DNA of 64,000 bases. Source: Caulobacterales bacterium. GTDB taxonomy: Bacteria; Pseudomonadota; Alphaproteobacteria; Caulobacterales; Caulobacteraceae. A program made the position numbers and the translations under genes. This document shows, piece after piece, positions 44,769 to 54,137 of the stretch. The notes beneath the pieces were generated by a model. It saw nothing but the letters and a program-made list of their open reading frames with translations, did no database searches and was not told the DNA's origin. The stretch is taken from the NCBI GenBank assembly GCA_019510435.1, contig JAEKKJ010000010.1, positions 1-64,000 of the forward strand, in the 5' to 3' direction. The first letter of the stretch is position 1. The number at the start of each line of letters is the position of its first letter.

Positions 44769-45146
44769 GTGAGCCGCCTCGTCGCCATCCTGCCCTGCAA
44801 CGACCTGGAGGCCAGCCAGGCCTTCTACGCACGCCTGGGCTTCCGCTTGGCCGAGGGCGGCGACCACAGTGACTACCGCATGCTGGAGGACGGCCAGGGC
44901 GGGGAACTGCACCTGACCGCGGCCGTCGAGGGCTGGCTGGTCCCCGGCCGCAATCCCTTCGGCCTCTACCTCTACGCCGAGGCGGTGGACGCCCTGGCCG
45001 CGACCGTCGCCGACCTCTTGCTGCATCCGCCCAAGGAGCAACCCTGGGGCATGTACGAGTTCGCGCTTTCCGATCCCGATGAGACCCTGGTGCGCGTGGG
45101 CTGGCCCACGCGGCTCCGGACGCCCGAAAAAGGACGCCCGCAATGA
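44769..45146 (+). CDS. VOC-family (glyoxalase/bleomycin-resistance-like) protein
   Basis: 125 residues, GTG start 4 bp after gltD; its last four bases overlap the gltB start, so it is translationally tied to both. One pair of beta-alpha-beta-beta-beta modules: AILPCNDLEASQAFYARLGF at the N-terminus and GMYEFALSDPDETLVRVGWP at the C-terminus, like bleomycin-resistance proteins. Its place within the glt operon suggests co-expression rather than a proven role in glutamate synthesis. Confidence 0.85.
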   Translation: MSRLVAILPCNDLEASQAFYARLGFRLAEGGDHSDYRMLEDGQGGELHLTAAVEGWLVPGRNPFGLYLYAEAVDALAATVADLLLHPPKEQPWGMYEFALSDPDETLVRVGWPTRLRTPEKGRPQ

Positions 45147-48100
45147 CCGACTTCCTGACCCGCTACGAGCGCGACCGTCAGCGCCTGATCGAGGCCAACG
45201 GCTATGACATCACCGCCCAGCACGACGCCTGCGGCGTAGGGCTGGTCTGCGCCATCGACGGCAAGCCGCGCCGTGAGGTGGTGGAACTGGCCATCCGGGC
45301 GCTGAAGGCGGTCTGGCACCGCGGCGCGGTGGACGCCGACGGCATGACCGGCGACGGCGCCGGCGTGCTGGTCTCGGTCCCGCAGGACTTCTTCGCCGCC
45401 CATGTGGAGCGGATCGGCCACGTGGTGCGCCCGGGCCCCATCGCGGTGGGCCAGGTCTTCCTGCCGCGCACCGACCTGGGCGCCCAGGAGGCGGCCCGGA
45501 CCATCGTGGAGAGCGAGGTCCTGCGCTTCGGCTTCTACATCTACGGCTGGCGCCAGGTGCCGGTGGACACCTCGGTGATCGGCGAGAAGGCCAAGGCGAC
45601 CCGCCCGGAGATCGAGCAGATCATGCTGTCGCCGCCGCGCGGCATGGACGGCGAGGCGCTGGAGCGGGCGCTGTTCCTCTGCCGCAAGCGCATCGAGAAG
45701 CGCATCGACCAGGCCAATATCCAGCACTTCTACATGTGCTCCCTGTCGGCCCGGGCCCTGATCTACAAGGGCATGTTCCTGGCCGAGCACATAGACACCT
45801 TCTACCCCGACCTGACGGACCCGCGGTTCCAGGCGGCGGTGGCGATCTTCCACCAGCGCTATTCCACCAACACCTTCCCGGAGTGGCGGCTGGCCCAGCC
45901 GTTCCGGATGCTGGCCCACAACGGCGAGATCAACACGCTGAAGGGCAACATCAACTGGATGAAGAGCCATGAGATCCGCATGGCCGCCCAGGCGTTCGGC
46001 GACTACCAGGACGACATCAAGCCGGTGATACAGCCGGGCGGCTCGGACTCGGCGGCTCTGGACAACACCTTCGAGGTGCTCGTCCGCGCCGGGCGCGATG
46101 CGCCCATGGCCAAGACCCTGCTGATCCCGGAGGCCTGGAACACCCGCTCCGACGCCCAGATGAAGCCCACCCACCGGGCGCTCTATTCCTACTGCAACGC
46201 GGTGATGGAGCCGTGGGACGGCCCCGCCGCCGTCTGCGCCACCGACGGGCGCTGGGTGGTGGCCGGCAAGGACCGCAATGGCCTTCGCCCGCTGCGCGTG
46301 GCCCAGACCTCGGACGGCCTTTTGATCGTGGGCTCGGAAGCCGGCATGTGCCGCGTCGACGAGGCCCGCATCGTGCGCAAGGCCCACATCGAGCCCGGCC
46401 GCATGCTGGCCGTCGACCTGATCGAGGGCCGCCTCTACGACGAGGAGGGCGTGGTCGATCGCCTGGCCGCCCAGCATCCCTACGACCGCTGGCTGGGCAA
46501 CATGGTCAACCTCGAGGAGAAGATCGGCCCCGGGCCCGAGCCGCGCCTGTTCGGCCGCGAGGAACTGGTGCGCCGCCAGGCCGCCGCCGGCCTGACCCTG
46601 GAGGAGCTGGAGCTGATCCTGGCCCCCATGGTGGAGGACGCCAAGGAGGCGGTGGGCTCCATGGGCGACGACACCCCGCTGGCGGTGCTGTCGGACGAGT
46701 ACCGGCCGCTCAGCCACTTCTTCCGCCAGAACTTCAGCCAGGTGACCAACCCGCCCATCGACTCCCTGCGGGAGACGGCGGTGATGAGCCTGAAGACCCG
46801 GTTCAAGAACCTGGGCAACATCCTGGCCGAGAGCGAGGCCCAGACCGACGTCTTCGTAATGGAAAGCCCGGTCCTGACCACCGGCATGTACGAGCGCGTG
46901 GTCGAGGTGATCGGCGAGAAGAACGTCGCCCAGATCGACTGCACCATGCCGATCCCGGCGGCGGACGCCCGCGAGGGCGACGCCCTGCGCGCGGCGCTGG
47001 ACCGCATCCGCGCCGAGGCGGAGGAAGCGGCGCTGCGCGGCTGCTCCACCATCGTGCTCACCGACACCGGCGCCGGGCCGCAGCGCGTGGCCCTGCCGAT
47101 GATCCTGGCCACCGGCGGCGTCCACGCCTGGCTGGTGGCCAAGGGCCTGCGCAGCTACGTCTCGATCATCGTGCGCGCGGCCGAGTGCCTGGACACGCAC
47201 TATTTCGCGGTGCTGGTCGGGGTCGGCGCGACCGCGGTGAACGCCTACCTGACGCAGGAAAGCTACCTGGACCGCCTGGAGCGGGGCCTGACCGGCGACC
47301 TGACGCTGCGCGACCTCTGCCTGAACCACAAGAAGGCCATCGAGGGCGGGCTGCTCAAGATCATCTCCAAGATGGGCATCTCGGTGATCTCGTCCTACCG
47401 GGGCGGCTACAACTTCGAGGCCGTGGGCCTGTCGCGCAGCCTGGTGGCCGAGTTCTTCCCCGGCATGCCCTCACGCATCTCAGGCATCGGCCTGGCCGGA
47501 CTGGAGCGCAAGGCGGTGGCCCTGCACACAAAGGCCTGGGACCCGTCCGCCATCAGTCTGCCGGTGGGCGGCTTCTACAAGGCGCGCCGCTCGGGCGAGG
47601 CCCACGCCTTCGAGGCGCGGATGATCCACACCCTGCAGCGGGCGTGCGACACCGGCGACTACGCCGTCTTCAAGCGCTTCTCCGACGGCATGCGCACCCT
47701 GCCGGCGATCCAGCTGCGCGACCTCCTGGACATCCGCGCCGACGCCAAGCCGGTGCTGATCGACGAGGTCGAGAGCGTCAACGAGATCCGCAAGCGCTTC
47801 GTCACGCCCGGCATGAGCCTGGGCGCCCTCGGCCCCGAGGCGCACGGCGCCCTCAACATCGCCATGAACCGGATCGGGGCCAAGAGCGTCTCCGGCGAGG
47901 GCGGCGAGGACCGTGCGCGCTACCAGCCGCTGCCGAACGGGGACAACCCCAACTCGGCGGTCAAGCAGGTGGCGTCCGGCCGCTTCGGCGTCACGGCCGA
48001 ATACCTGAACCAGTGCCGTGAGATCGAGATCAAGGTCAGCCAGGGCGCCAAGCCCGGCGAGGGCGGGCAACTTCCCGGCTTCAAGGTCACGGAGATGATC

Positions 48101-49681
48101 GCACGTCTGCGCCACGCCACGCCCGGCGTGATGCTGATCAGCCCGCCGCCGCACCACGACATCTATTCGATCGAGGACCTGGCCCAGCTCATCTACGACC
48201 TGAAGCAGATCAACCCGGACGCCAGGGTCACCGTGAAGCTGGTGGCCATGACCGGCATCGGGGCGATCGCCGCGGGCGTGGCCAAGGCCAAGGCCGACGT
48301 GATCCTGATCTCCGGCAACGTCGGCGGCACCGGCGCCTCGCCCCAGACCTCGATCAAGTACGCCGGCGGGCCGTGGGAGATGGGCCTCTCCGAGGCCCAC
48401 CAGGTGCTGAGCCTGAACAACCTGCGCCACTTCGTGCGGCTGCGCACGGACGGCGGCATCCGCACCGGCCGCGACGTGGTCATCGCCGCCATGCTCGGCG
48501 CCGAGGAGTACGGCATCGGCACCGCCAGCCTGGTGGCCATGGGCTGCATCATGGTGCGCCAGTGCCACTCCAACACCTGCCCGGTGGGCGTCTGCACCCA
48601 GGACGAGGGCCTGCGCTCGAAGTTCACCGGCACGCCGGACAAGGTGATCAACCTCTTCACCTTCATCGCCGAGGAGGTGCGCGAGATCCTGGCCAAGCTG
48701 GGCGTGCGCTCGCTGCAGGACGTGGTCGGCCGCACCGACCTGCTCATGCAGGTGAGCCGCGGCGGCGAGCACCTGGACGACCTCGACCTCAACCCCCTGC
48801 TGGTGAAGGCCGACCCGGGCGCGGGCAAGCCCTTCTGCACCATCGAGGGCCGCAACGAGGTGCCCGACACCCTGGACGCCCAGATCGTCCGCGACGCCGC
48901 CCCCATGCTGGAGCGGGGCGAGAAGATGCAGCTGACCTACACCGTGCAGAACACGGCGCGGGCCATCGGCACCCGGACCTCCTCGCACATGGTGCGCACC
49001 TTCGGGCTCGACGGCCTGCCGCCGGGCCACCTGACGGTGCAGCTGAAGGGCTCCGCCGGCCAGAGCCTGGGCGCCTTCGCGGTCCAGGGCCTGCGCCTGG
49101 AGGTGACCGGCGAGGCCAACGACTATGTGGGCAAGGGCCTCTCCGGCGCGACCATCGTGATCAAGCCGACCCCGACCCTGGCCAACCCCTCCCGCAACGC
49201 CATCCTCGGCAACACCGTGCTCTATGGCGCGACCTCCGGGCGGCTGTTCGCGGCGGGGCTGGCCGGCGAGCGGTTCGCCGTGCGCAACTCCGGCGCGACG
49301 GCGGTGATCGAGGGCTGCGGGGCCAACGGCTGCGAGTACATGACTGGCGGCCTGGTCGCGATCCTGGGGCCCGTGGGCTTCAACTTTGCGGCCGGCATGA
49401 CCGGCGGCATGGCCTTCGTCCACGACACCAACGGGCGCTTCAAGGCGGTGCTGAACACCGAGAGCGTGGTGGTCAACCGCGTGGTCAGCGCCCACTGGCA
49501 GGGTGTGCTGCGGCGGCTCTTGGAAGAGCACCACCGCGAGACCAACTCGGCCCTGGCCGACGACCTGCTGCGCAACTGGGACCTGGCCCTGGAGCACTTC
49601 TGGCAGGTGACGCCCAAGGAGATGGTCGGCCGCCTGGACCATGTGCTCGAGGCCGAAGAACGCGTCCACGAGCGGGCGTAG
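45143..49681 (+). CDS. gltB: Glutamate synthase (NADPH) large subunit
   Basis: Catalyses reductive transfer of the glutamine amide to 2-oxoglutarate. 1,512 residues. Nucleophile Cys30 in HDACGVGLV, so a 29-residue propeptide is removed to expose it. Glutaminase domain (WHRGAVDADGMTGDGAG, RYSTNTFPEWRLAQPFRMLAHNGE), central domain, FMN-binding synthase domain (GEGGEDRARY, QGAKPGEGGQLPG, ISGNVGGTGASP), 3Fe-4S cysteines in CIMVRQCHSNTCPVGVC, and the C-terminal beta-helix (GANGCEYMTGGLVAILG). Full length with no lesions. Confidence 0.97.
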   Translation: MTDFLTRYERDRQRLIEANGYDITAQHDACGVGLVCAIDGKPRREVVELAIRALKAVWHRGAVDADGMTGDGAGVLVSVPQDFFAAHVERIGHVVRPGPIAVGQVFLPRTDLGAQEAARTIVESEVLRFGFYIYGWRQVPVDTSVIGEKAKATRPEIEQIMLSPPRGMDGEALERALFLCRKRIEKRIDQANIQHFYMCSLSARALIYKGMFLAEHIDTFYPDLTDPRFQAAVAIFHQRYSTNTFPEWRLAQPFRMLAHNGEINTLKGNINWMKSHEIRMAAQAFGDYQDDIKPVIQPGGSDSAALDNTFEVLVRAGRDAPMAKTLLIPEAWNTRSDAQMKPTHRALYSYCNAVMEPWDGPAAVCATDGRWVVAGKDRNGLRPLRVAQTSDGLLIVGSEAGMCRVDEARIVRKAHIEPGRMLAVDLIEGRLYDEEGVVDRLAAQHPYDRWLGNMVNLEEKIGPGPEPRLFGREELVRRQAAAGLTLEELELILAPMVEDAKEAVGSMGDDTPLAVLSDEYRPLSHFFRQNFSQVTNPPIDSLRETAVMSLKTRFKNLGNILAESEAQTDVFVMESPVLTTGMYERVVEVIGEKNVAQIDCTMPIPAADAREGDALRAALDRIRAEAEEAALRGCSTIVLTDTGAGPQRVALPMILATGGVHAWLVAKGLRSYVSIIVRAAECLDTHYFAVLVGVGATAVNAYLTQESYLDRLERGLTGDLTLRDLCLNHKKAIEGGLLKIISKMGISVISSYRGGYNFEAVGLSRSLVAEFFPGMPSRISGIGLAGLERKAVALHTKAWDPSAISLPVGGFYKARRSGEAHAFEARMIHTLQRACDTGDYAVFKRFSDGMRTLPAIQLRDLLDIRADAKPVLIDEVESVNEIRKRFVTPGMSLGALGPEAHGALNIAMNRIGAKSVSGEGGEDRARYQPLPNGDNPNSAVKQVASGRFGVTAEYLNQCREIEIKVSQGAKPGEGGQLPGFKVTEMIARLRHATPGVMLISPPPHHDIYSIEDLAQLIYDLKQINPDARVTVKLVAMTGIGAIAAGVAKAKADVILISGNVGGTGASPQTSIKYAGGPWEMGLSEAHQVLSLNNLRHFVRLRTDGGIRTGRDVVIAAMLGAEEYGIGTASLVAMGCIMVRQCHSNTCPVGVCTQDEGLRSKFTGTPDKVINLFTFIAEEVREILAKLGVRSLQDVVGRTDLLMQVSRGGEHLDDLDLNPLLVKADPGAGKPFCTIEGRNEVPDTLDAQIVRDAAPMLERGEKMQLTYTVQNTARAIGTRTSSHMVRTFGLDGLPPGHLTVQLKGSAGQSLGAFAVQGLRLEVTGEANDYVGKGLSGATIVIKPTPTLANPSRNAILGNTVLYGATSGRLFAAGLAGERFAVRNSGATAVIEGCGANGCEYMTGGLVAILGPVGFNFAAGMTGGMAFVHDTNGRFKAVLNTESVVVNRVVSAHWQGVLRRLLEEHHRETNSALADDLLRNWDLALEHFWQVTPKEMVGRLDHVLEAEERVHERA

Positions 49682-49686
49682 AGTAA

Positions 49687-49868
49687 GTCCCTCCCCTCCC
49701 CGGCCCTCCCTTAATGGGGAGGGACAGATCGCGCAGCGATCAGGGTGGGGCGGCCCCGACTGGGCGCGGCGTGCGAGGTCGGGCGCCAGGCCTTCAGGCG
49801 CGGGGTCCGGTCGCGGCCGCCCCACCCTGGCGACTGCATCGCCTGTCCCTCCCCATTAAGGGAGGGAC
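49687..49868. repeat. Long intergenic palindrome (GTCCCTCCC type)
   Basis: The 191-bp gap after gltB is filled by an imperfect palindrome: outer arms with GTCCCTCCC / GGGAGGGAC, inner arms CCTCCCTTAATGGGGAGGGA / TCCCTCCCCATTAAGGGAGG and further paired blocks around GGGTGGGGCGGCC / GGCCGCCCCACCC. It may act as a bidirectional terminator between the convergent gltB and HTH-citrate synthase genes. It resembles the 52223-52360 element. Confidence 0.75.
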
Positions 49869-49872
49869 CCCG

Positions 49873-51039
49873 TCATGGGACCGACTCGGGCTCCGGGCCG
49901 ATGTAGCGGGCGCGGGGGCGGATCAGGCTGTCGGTCTGGCCCTGCTCGATGGCGTGGGCGATCCAGCCGGCGCAGCGGGCCACGGCGAAGAGGGCGAAGG
50001 GCGCATCCTTCGGCAGCTTCAGCGCCTCGCAGCCGGCCATCAGCGTGAAGTCCACATTCGGCGGCTGGCCGGTGATCGCCTCCACCAGCTCCGCCAGGCG
50101 CGCAAGCTCCGGCGGCGGCGTGAAATGCGCCAGCAGGGCCGCGGCCCGCGGGTCGCCGTCCGGATAGAGCGGGTGGCCGAAGCCGGGCAGCGCCCGGTCG
50201 TCGGTGAGCCGGCTGGCGATGGCCTCGCGCGGGCCCAGCTGCGCCGCCTCCGCCGCGAACTTGCGCACCGCCGCCGTGGCCCCGCCGTGCCGCGGGCCCG
50301 AGAGCGTCGAGAGTCCCGCCAGGGCTGAGGCCGCCAGCGAAGCCCCGGTGGAGGCCGCCACCCGCGCCGCGAAGGCCGAGGCGTTGAGCTCGTGGTCGGC
50401 CACCAGCACCAGGATGCGGCGGATCACGTCCGCGCCTGGCCCGCCGGGACCAAGCCCCCACGCCAGGGCCAGGCGGTTGTGGATCGCCCCGCCACCCACC
50501 GCGCCGGCCACCGCATCGGTCAGCACGTCCAGCAGGGTCGCCGCCTCGACCGCCAGCGCCAGCGGCGCGCGCCCCCGGGCCGGCGGATCCGCCGCCGCCC
50601 GTCCGGCCAGGGCCAGGAAGGCGCGGGCGGTCATGTCCGGGCTCTCGGGCGGGTTCGGCCGCTCCGTACGCTTCAGGGCCGCGCCGTGACCGCCGCGCAG
50701 CAGCCGCGCCACCGACTCCAGGGTCTCGGTCTCGGCCAAGCGGATGGCGTCGCGGCCGCGGTAGTAGAGCCGGCCCGCGCTGACCGTGGTGATCTCCGAG
50801 GCCAGCACCGGCTCGCCCCAGCTGATCGCGCCGGCGGCGACGTCCGAGATCTTCCGGCTGCGCTGCTTGCGCTCGGCCAGGGCCGCGATGTCGGCGGCGC
50901 GATAGAGGCTGCGGCGCAGATCGTGCGGATCGGCCCGCACCTGCACCCGTCCGCGGCTCACATAGGCATAGAGCGTCTGGGAGCGGACCCCCAGGCGGGC
51001 GCGGGCGTCTTCGGCGGCGATCCAGTCGGTCTGCGACAT
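49873..51039 (-). CDS. Citrate synthase-like protein with N-terminal HTH domain
   Basis: 388 residues from ATG 51039 (MSQTDWIAAEDARARLGV). An excisionase/MerR-like HTH (residues 4-60; AEDARARLGVRSQTLYAYVS, RSLYRAADIAALAERK) is fused to a citrate-synthase fold. The active-site segments are recognisable but altered: GPRHGGATAAV, FGHPLYPDGDPRA and NVDFTLMAGC, keeping both His and the Asp. The large domain is shorter than in true citrate synthase. It could be an enzyme that senses its substrate, or a regulator using the dead or residual enzyme fold as a sensor. Divergent from the next citrate synthase with ATTGA direct repeats between them. Confidence 0.88.
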   Translation of the reverse strand: MSQTDWIAAEDARARLGVRSQTLYAYVSRGRVQVRADPHDLRRSLYRAADIAALAERKQRSRKISDVAAGAISWGEPVLASEITTVSAGRLYYRGRDAIRLAETETLESVARLLRGGHGAALKRTERPNPPESPDMTARAFLALAGRAAADPPARGRAPLALAVEAATLLDVLTDAVAGAVGGGAIHNRLALAWGLGPGGPGADVIRRILVLVADHELNASAFAARVAASTGASLAASALAGLSTLSGPRHGGATAAVRKFAAEAAQLGPREAIASRLTDDRALPGFGHPLYPDGDPRAAALLAHFTPPPELARLAELVEAITGQPPNVDFTLMAGCEALKLPKDAPFALFAVARCAGWIAHAIEQGQTDSLIRPRARYIGPEPESVP

Positions 51040-51041
51040 AT

Positions 51042-51070
51042 ATTGATTACATTGATCAAGATTGACCAAT
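51042..51070. promoter_or_regulatory. ATTGA direct repeats between divergent citrate synthase genes
   Basis: Three ATTGA units begin at 51042, 51051 and 51061, i.e. one helical turn apart (ATTGATTAC, ATTGATCAAG, ATTGACCAAT), directly upstream of the HTH-fusion start. Direct repeats in helical phase suit cooperative binding of the fused HTH domain. Confidence 0.55.
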
Positions 51071-51121
51071 CCACATTGCCGGCGTTTTCGTCATCCCGCA
51101 AGAGACATGGAGACGAGCGAA

Positions 51122-52216
51122 ATGACCGCGCAACTAATCGATGGTTCGGACGGCCTGGAAGGCGTGGTGGCCGCCCAGACGGTGCTGAGCGAGGTGGACG
51201 GCGCCGCGGGCCGCCTGATCATCCGCGGCCATTCGCTGGACGAGCTGGCCGGCCGCACCCGCTACGAGGACATCGTGGCCCTGTTGTTCACCGGCTTCTT
51301 CGAGGACCTGCCGGCCGACGTGCCGGCCGCGCTGGGCCGGGCGCGGGTCGAGGTGTTCCAGGAGGTCTCGGCCCTGGACACGGGCCTCTTGGACCGCACG
51401 CCGATCGAGGCGATGCGTGCGCTCACCGCCCGGCTGGCCGACGGCGACGACGCCGAGGTCGCCTTCCGCCTGCTGGCCGCGCCGGCGGTGTTCACCGCGG
51501 CGGTGGTGCGGGCCCAGGCCGGCGAGGCGCCGGTGGCCCCCGACCCGGCCATGGGCCACGCGGCCGACATCCTGCGTATGCTGCGGGGCCGGCCCGCCTC
51601 CAAGGCCGAAGCCGACGCCCTGGACACCTATTTGGTGACCGTCGCCGACCACGGCCTCAACGCCTCGACCTTCGCCGCCCGGGTGGTGGCCTCCACGCGC
51701 GCCGGCCTGGGCTCGGCGGTGCTGGCCGGGATCAGCGCCCTCAAAGGGCCGCTGCACGGCGGCGCGCCGGGGCCGGTGATCGAGATGCTGGACGAGATCG
51801 GAACGCCGTCGAACGCCCGCGCCTGGATCGAGGCGGCCCTAGACCGCGGCGACCGGCTGATGGGCTTCGGCCACCGGGTCTACAAGGTGCGCGACCCGCG
51901 CGCCGACGCGCTCAAGGCCGCCGTCCGCTGGCTGGACGCGCGCCAGGGGCGGCTGGAGTTCGCCGAGGCGGTGGAGGCCGCGGCCCTGGCCATCCTGCGC
52001 GAGCGCAAGCCGAACCGTTCGCTGCAGACCAATGTGGAGTTCTACACCGCCCTGCTGCTGGAGGCCCTCGCCTTCCCGCCCAGCGCCTTCACCTGCGTCT
52101 TCGCCATGGGCCGGGTCGCCGGCTGGCTGGCCCATTCCCGCGAGCAGCTGGCCGGCGGCCGCCTGATCCGGCCGGCGAGCGTCTACGTCGGCCCCACGCC
52201 GAAGAAGGCGGCTTAG
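51122..52216 (+). CDS. Citrate synthase/2-methylcitrate synthase family protein
   Basis: 364 residues from ATG 51122 (GGAG nine bases upstream; ATG 51107 is also possible). Catalytic His in KGPLHGGAPGPV and in MGFGHRVYKVRDPRA are present. The third catalytic residue, usually Asp in NVDFY, is Glu here (TNVEFYTALLL), as in some CitA-like secondary citrate synthases. It is therefore probably not the main gltA. Divergent from an HTH-citrate synthase fusion that may regulate it. It could make citrate or 2-methylcitrate from an acyl-CoA and oxaloacetate. Confidence 0.88.
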   Translation: MTAQLIDGSDGLEGVVAAQTVLSEVDGAAGRLIIRGHSLDELAGRTRYEDIVALLFTGFFEDLPADVPAALGRARVEVFQEVSALDTGLLDRTPIEAMRALTARLADGDDAEVAFRLLAAPAVFTAAVVRAQAGEAPVAPDPAMGHAADILRMLRGRPASKAEADALDTYLVTVADHGLNASTFAARVVASTRAGLGSAVLAGISALKGPLHGGAPGPVIEMLDEIGTPSNARAWIEAALDRGDRLMGFGHRVYKVRDPRADALKAAVRWLDARQGRLEFAEAVEAAALAILRERKPNRSLQTNVEFYTALLLEALAFPPSAFTCVFAMGRVAGWLAHSREQLAGGRLIRPASVYVGPTPKKAA

Positions 52217-52222
52217 AGAGAT

Positions 52223-52360
52223 CATCCCTCCTCTTCAGGGGAGGGTCGACTCGCCCGCGGCGAGCGGGGTGGGGGATTCTGGCCCTCGCTCGGCGTCCAG
52301 ATCGTGGTCCCCCCACCCTGGCTGCTTCGCAGCCTGTCCCTCCCCTGAAGAGGAGGGATG
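52223..52360. repeat. Intergenic palindrome with 23-bp perfect outer arms
   Basis: 52223-52245 is the exact reverse complement of 52338-52360 (arms start CATCCCTCCTCTTC). The inner part has GGGGTGGGGG / CCCCCCACCC blocks. It is related in layout to the 49687-49868 element and fills most of the gap between the citrate synthase and the CDF transporter. Confidence 0.85.
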
Positions 52361-52420
52361 GGGCGGCGTTGCGAGTCGTTTGCGCTGGGGCGTGAAGCCG
52401 CTCGTCGCTATCTACGCCCC

Positions 52421-53368
52421 ATGACCTCCGCCCAGATGCCGGCTGACCAGACTGCCGCCCTCACCCGGCGCGTCACCCTGCTGTCGGTGGCGACGGCGGT
52501 GACTCTGGTGGCCATCAAGCTGGCGGCCTGGCTGGCGTCGGGCTCGACGGCGCTGCTCGCCTCGCTGGCGGATTCGGCGCTGGACCTGGTGGCGTCGCTG
52601 GTGACCTTCTGGGCCGTTCGCTACGCCGTGGCGCCGCCCGACGCCGAGCACCGGTTCGGGCACGGCAAGGCCGAGGCCTTCGCGAGCCTGGTGCAGGCGG
52701 GCCTGGTCTTCGCCTCCGCCGCCCTGATCGGGCGCGAGGCGGTGGGCGACTTCCTGACGCCGCATCCGTTGCGCCAGGAGGGCTGGGCCGTGGCGGTGAT
52801 GGCGGTCTCCACCGGCCTCACCGCCCTCCTGATCACCGCCCAGACCCGCGTGCTGCGCCAGACCAGCTCCGTGGCCGTGTCCGGCGACCGCGCGCACTAC
52901 GCCTCCGACCTCGCCTCCAACGTGATCGCCCTGGTGGGGATCGCGGTTTCGGCCTGGCTGGGGGTCAACGGCTTCGACGCCGCCGCGGCCCTGGCGGTGG
53001 CGGCCCTGCTGCTCTGGGGCGCCATCGGCGTCTTCCGCGAGGCGTCCAGCCAGCTGCTGGACCACGAGCTGCCGCCGGAGCAGCGCGCCGAGATCGTGCG
53101 CCTGGCCAGCGACGACGGCCGCCTCTCCGGAGTGCACCAGCTGCGCACCCGCGCCTCCGGCCCCTATGTCCACATGCAGATGCACATGGACCTGGACCCA
53201 GAGATGTCGCTGGAGGCGGCGCACCAGGTGGTGGTCGCCGCCGAGAAGCGGATCCTCGAGCAGTTCCCCGCCGCCGACATCATCATCCACGCCGACCCGC
53301 GCGGCCGCGCCGAACCCCACGGCGGCGCCTTCGCCGAGGCGCCCCACGACCAGCGCGAGGGGGTGTAG
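52421..53368 (+). CDS. Cation diffusion facilitator (FieF/CzcD-like) transporter
   Basis: 315 residues, ATG 52421. Six membrane helices; metal-site residues in the second and fifth helices (SLADSALDLVAS, HYASDLASNVIAL: two Asp pairs as in FieF), a conserved HRFGHGKAEAF loop and a cytoplasmic C-terminal domain with His/Asp ligands (SGVHQLRTR, YVHMQMHMDLDP, DIIIHADP). Exports divalent metal (Zn, Fe, Cd type) in exchange for protons. The His/Glu tail is short. Confidence 0.92.
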   Translation: MTSAQMPADQTAALTRRVTLLSVATAVTLVAIKLAAWLASGSTALLASLADSALDLVASLVTFWAVRYAVAPPDAEHRFGHGKAEAFASLVQAGLVFASAALIGREAVGDFLTPHPLRQEGWAVAVMAVSTGLTALLITAQTRVLRQTSSVAVSGDRAHYASDLASNVIALVGIAVSAWLGVNGFDAAAALAVAALLLWGAIGVFREASSQLLDHELPPEQRAEIVRLASDDGRLSGVHQLRTRASGPYVHMQMHMDLDPEMSLEAAHQVVVAAEKRILEQFPAADIIIHADPRGRAEPHGGAFAEAPHDQREGV

Positions 53369-53447
53369 TAAACGGCCTCTTAAGACGCGGGGCGTCTGTT
53401 GGGCCCCTTCCGATTCGTCCAGAGACCTCGCCCAGCCTGCTGCCCCG

Positions 53448-54137
53448 ATGAGCGTCGAACGCACTCTCCACCATTTCCCGCTCGACCCCACCTCGCGCCA
53501 GGTGCGCCTGGCGCTGGGCGAGAAGCGGCTGGCCTTCACCGATGTCCAGGTGCGCTATTGGGAACGCCCGCGCGAGCTCACCAAGCTCAACCCATCGGGC
53601 ATGATCCCGGTGCTGGTGGAGCGCGAGGAAGGCAAGGCGCCGCTGGTGCTGTGCGAGGGCCGCGCGATCCTGGGCCACCTGGAGGACGCCCATCCCGATC
53701 CGGCGCTGATGGCCGACGACCCGGTGGAGCGGGCCGAGGCGCGGCGCCTGCTCACCTGGCTGGACCGCAAGTTCGAGTTCGAGGCCTCCGGCTACATCCT
53801 GCACGAGAAGATCGAGAAGCGCCTGCTCAGCCTGGGGCCGCCGGACCTTGGCAACCTGCGCCTGGGCCGCGACGGCCTGAAGCGGCACCTCTTCGTGTTC
53901 GACGAGCTGCTGCAGGGCCGCGAGTGGCTGGCGGGCAAGCGCCTGTCGCTGGCCGACTTCGCCGCCGCCGCGCACCTCTCGGTGATCGACTATTTCGGCG
54001 ACATGCCGTGGCGGGAGTTCCCGGCGCTCAAGACCTGGTACATGAAGCTGAAATCCCGGCCGGCGTTCCGGCCGCTGCTGACGGACCGCTGGCCGGGCTT
54101 GGCGCCGGCCGGGCACTATGACGACCTCGACTTCTGA
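53448..54137 (+). CDS. Glutathione S-transferase family protein
   Basis: 229 residues. Thioredoxin-like N-domain ([46 protein letters not shown] with the Glu-Gly/Ser glutathione-binding turn) and helical C-domain ([20 protein letters not shown]). Cytosolic. Its end overlaps queG by 20 bp, so the two are translationally coupled. Substrate unknown. Confidence 0.9.
   Translation: MSVERTLHHFPLDPTSRQVRLALGEKRLAFTDVQVRYWERPRELTKLNPSGMIPVLVEREEGKAPLVLCEGRAILGHLEDAHPDPALMADDPVERAEARRLLTWLDRKFEFEASGYILHEKIEKRLLSLGPPDLGNLRLGRDGLKRHLFVFDELLQGREWLAGKRLSLADFAAAAHLSVIDYFGDMPWREFPALKTWYMKLKSRPAFRPLLTDRWPGLAPAGHYDDLDF

Noticed and set aside
44972..49825. Two long minus-strand open frames opposite gltB
   Set aside because: gltB on the plus strand is intact with all catalytic and Fe-S motifs; the antisense frames have no family resemblance.
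49687..49868. Possible CRISPR array or iteron origin
   Set aside because: The repeats are inverted and nested rather than direct with regular spacers, and no cas or rep gene is near.
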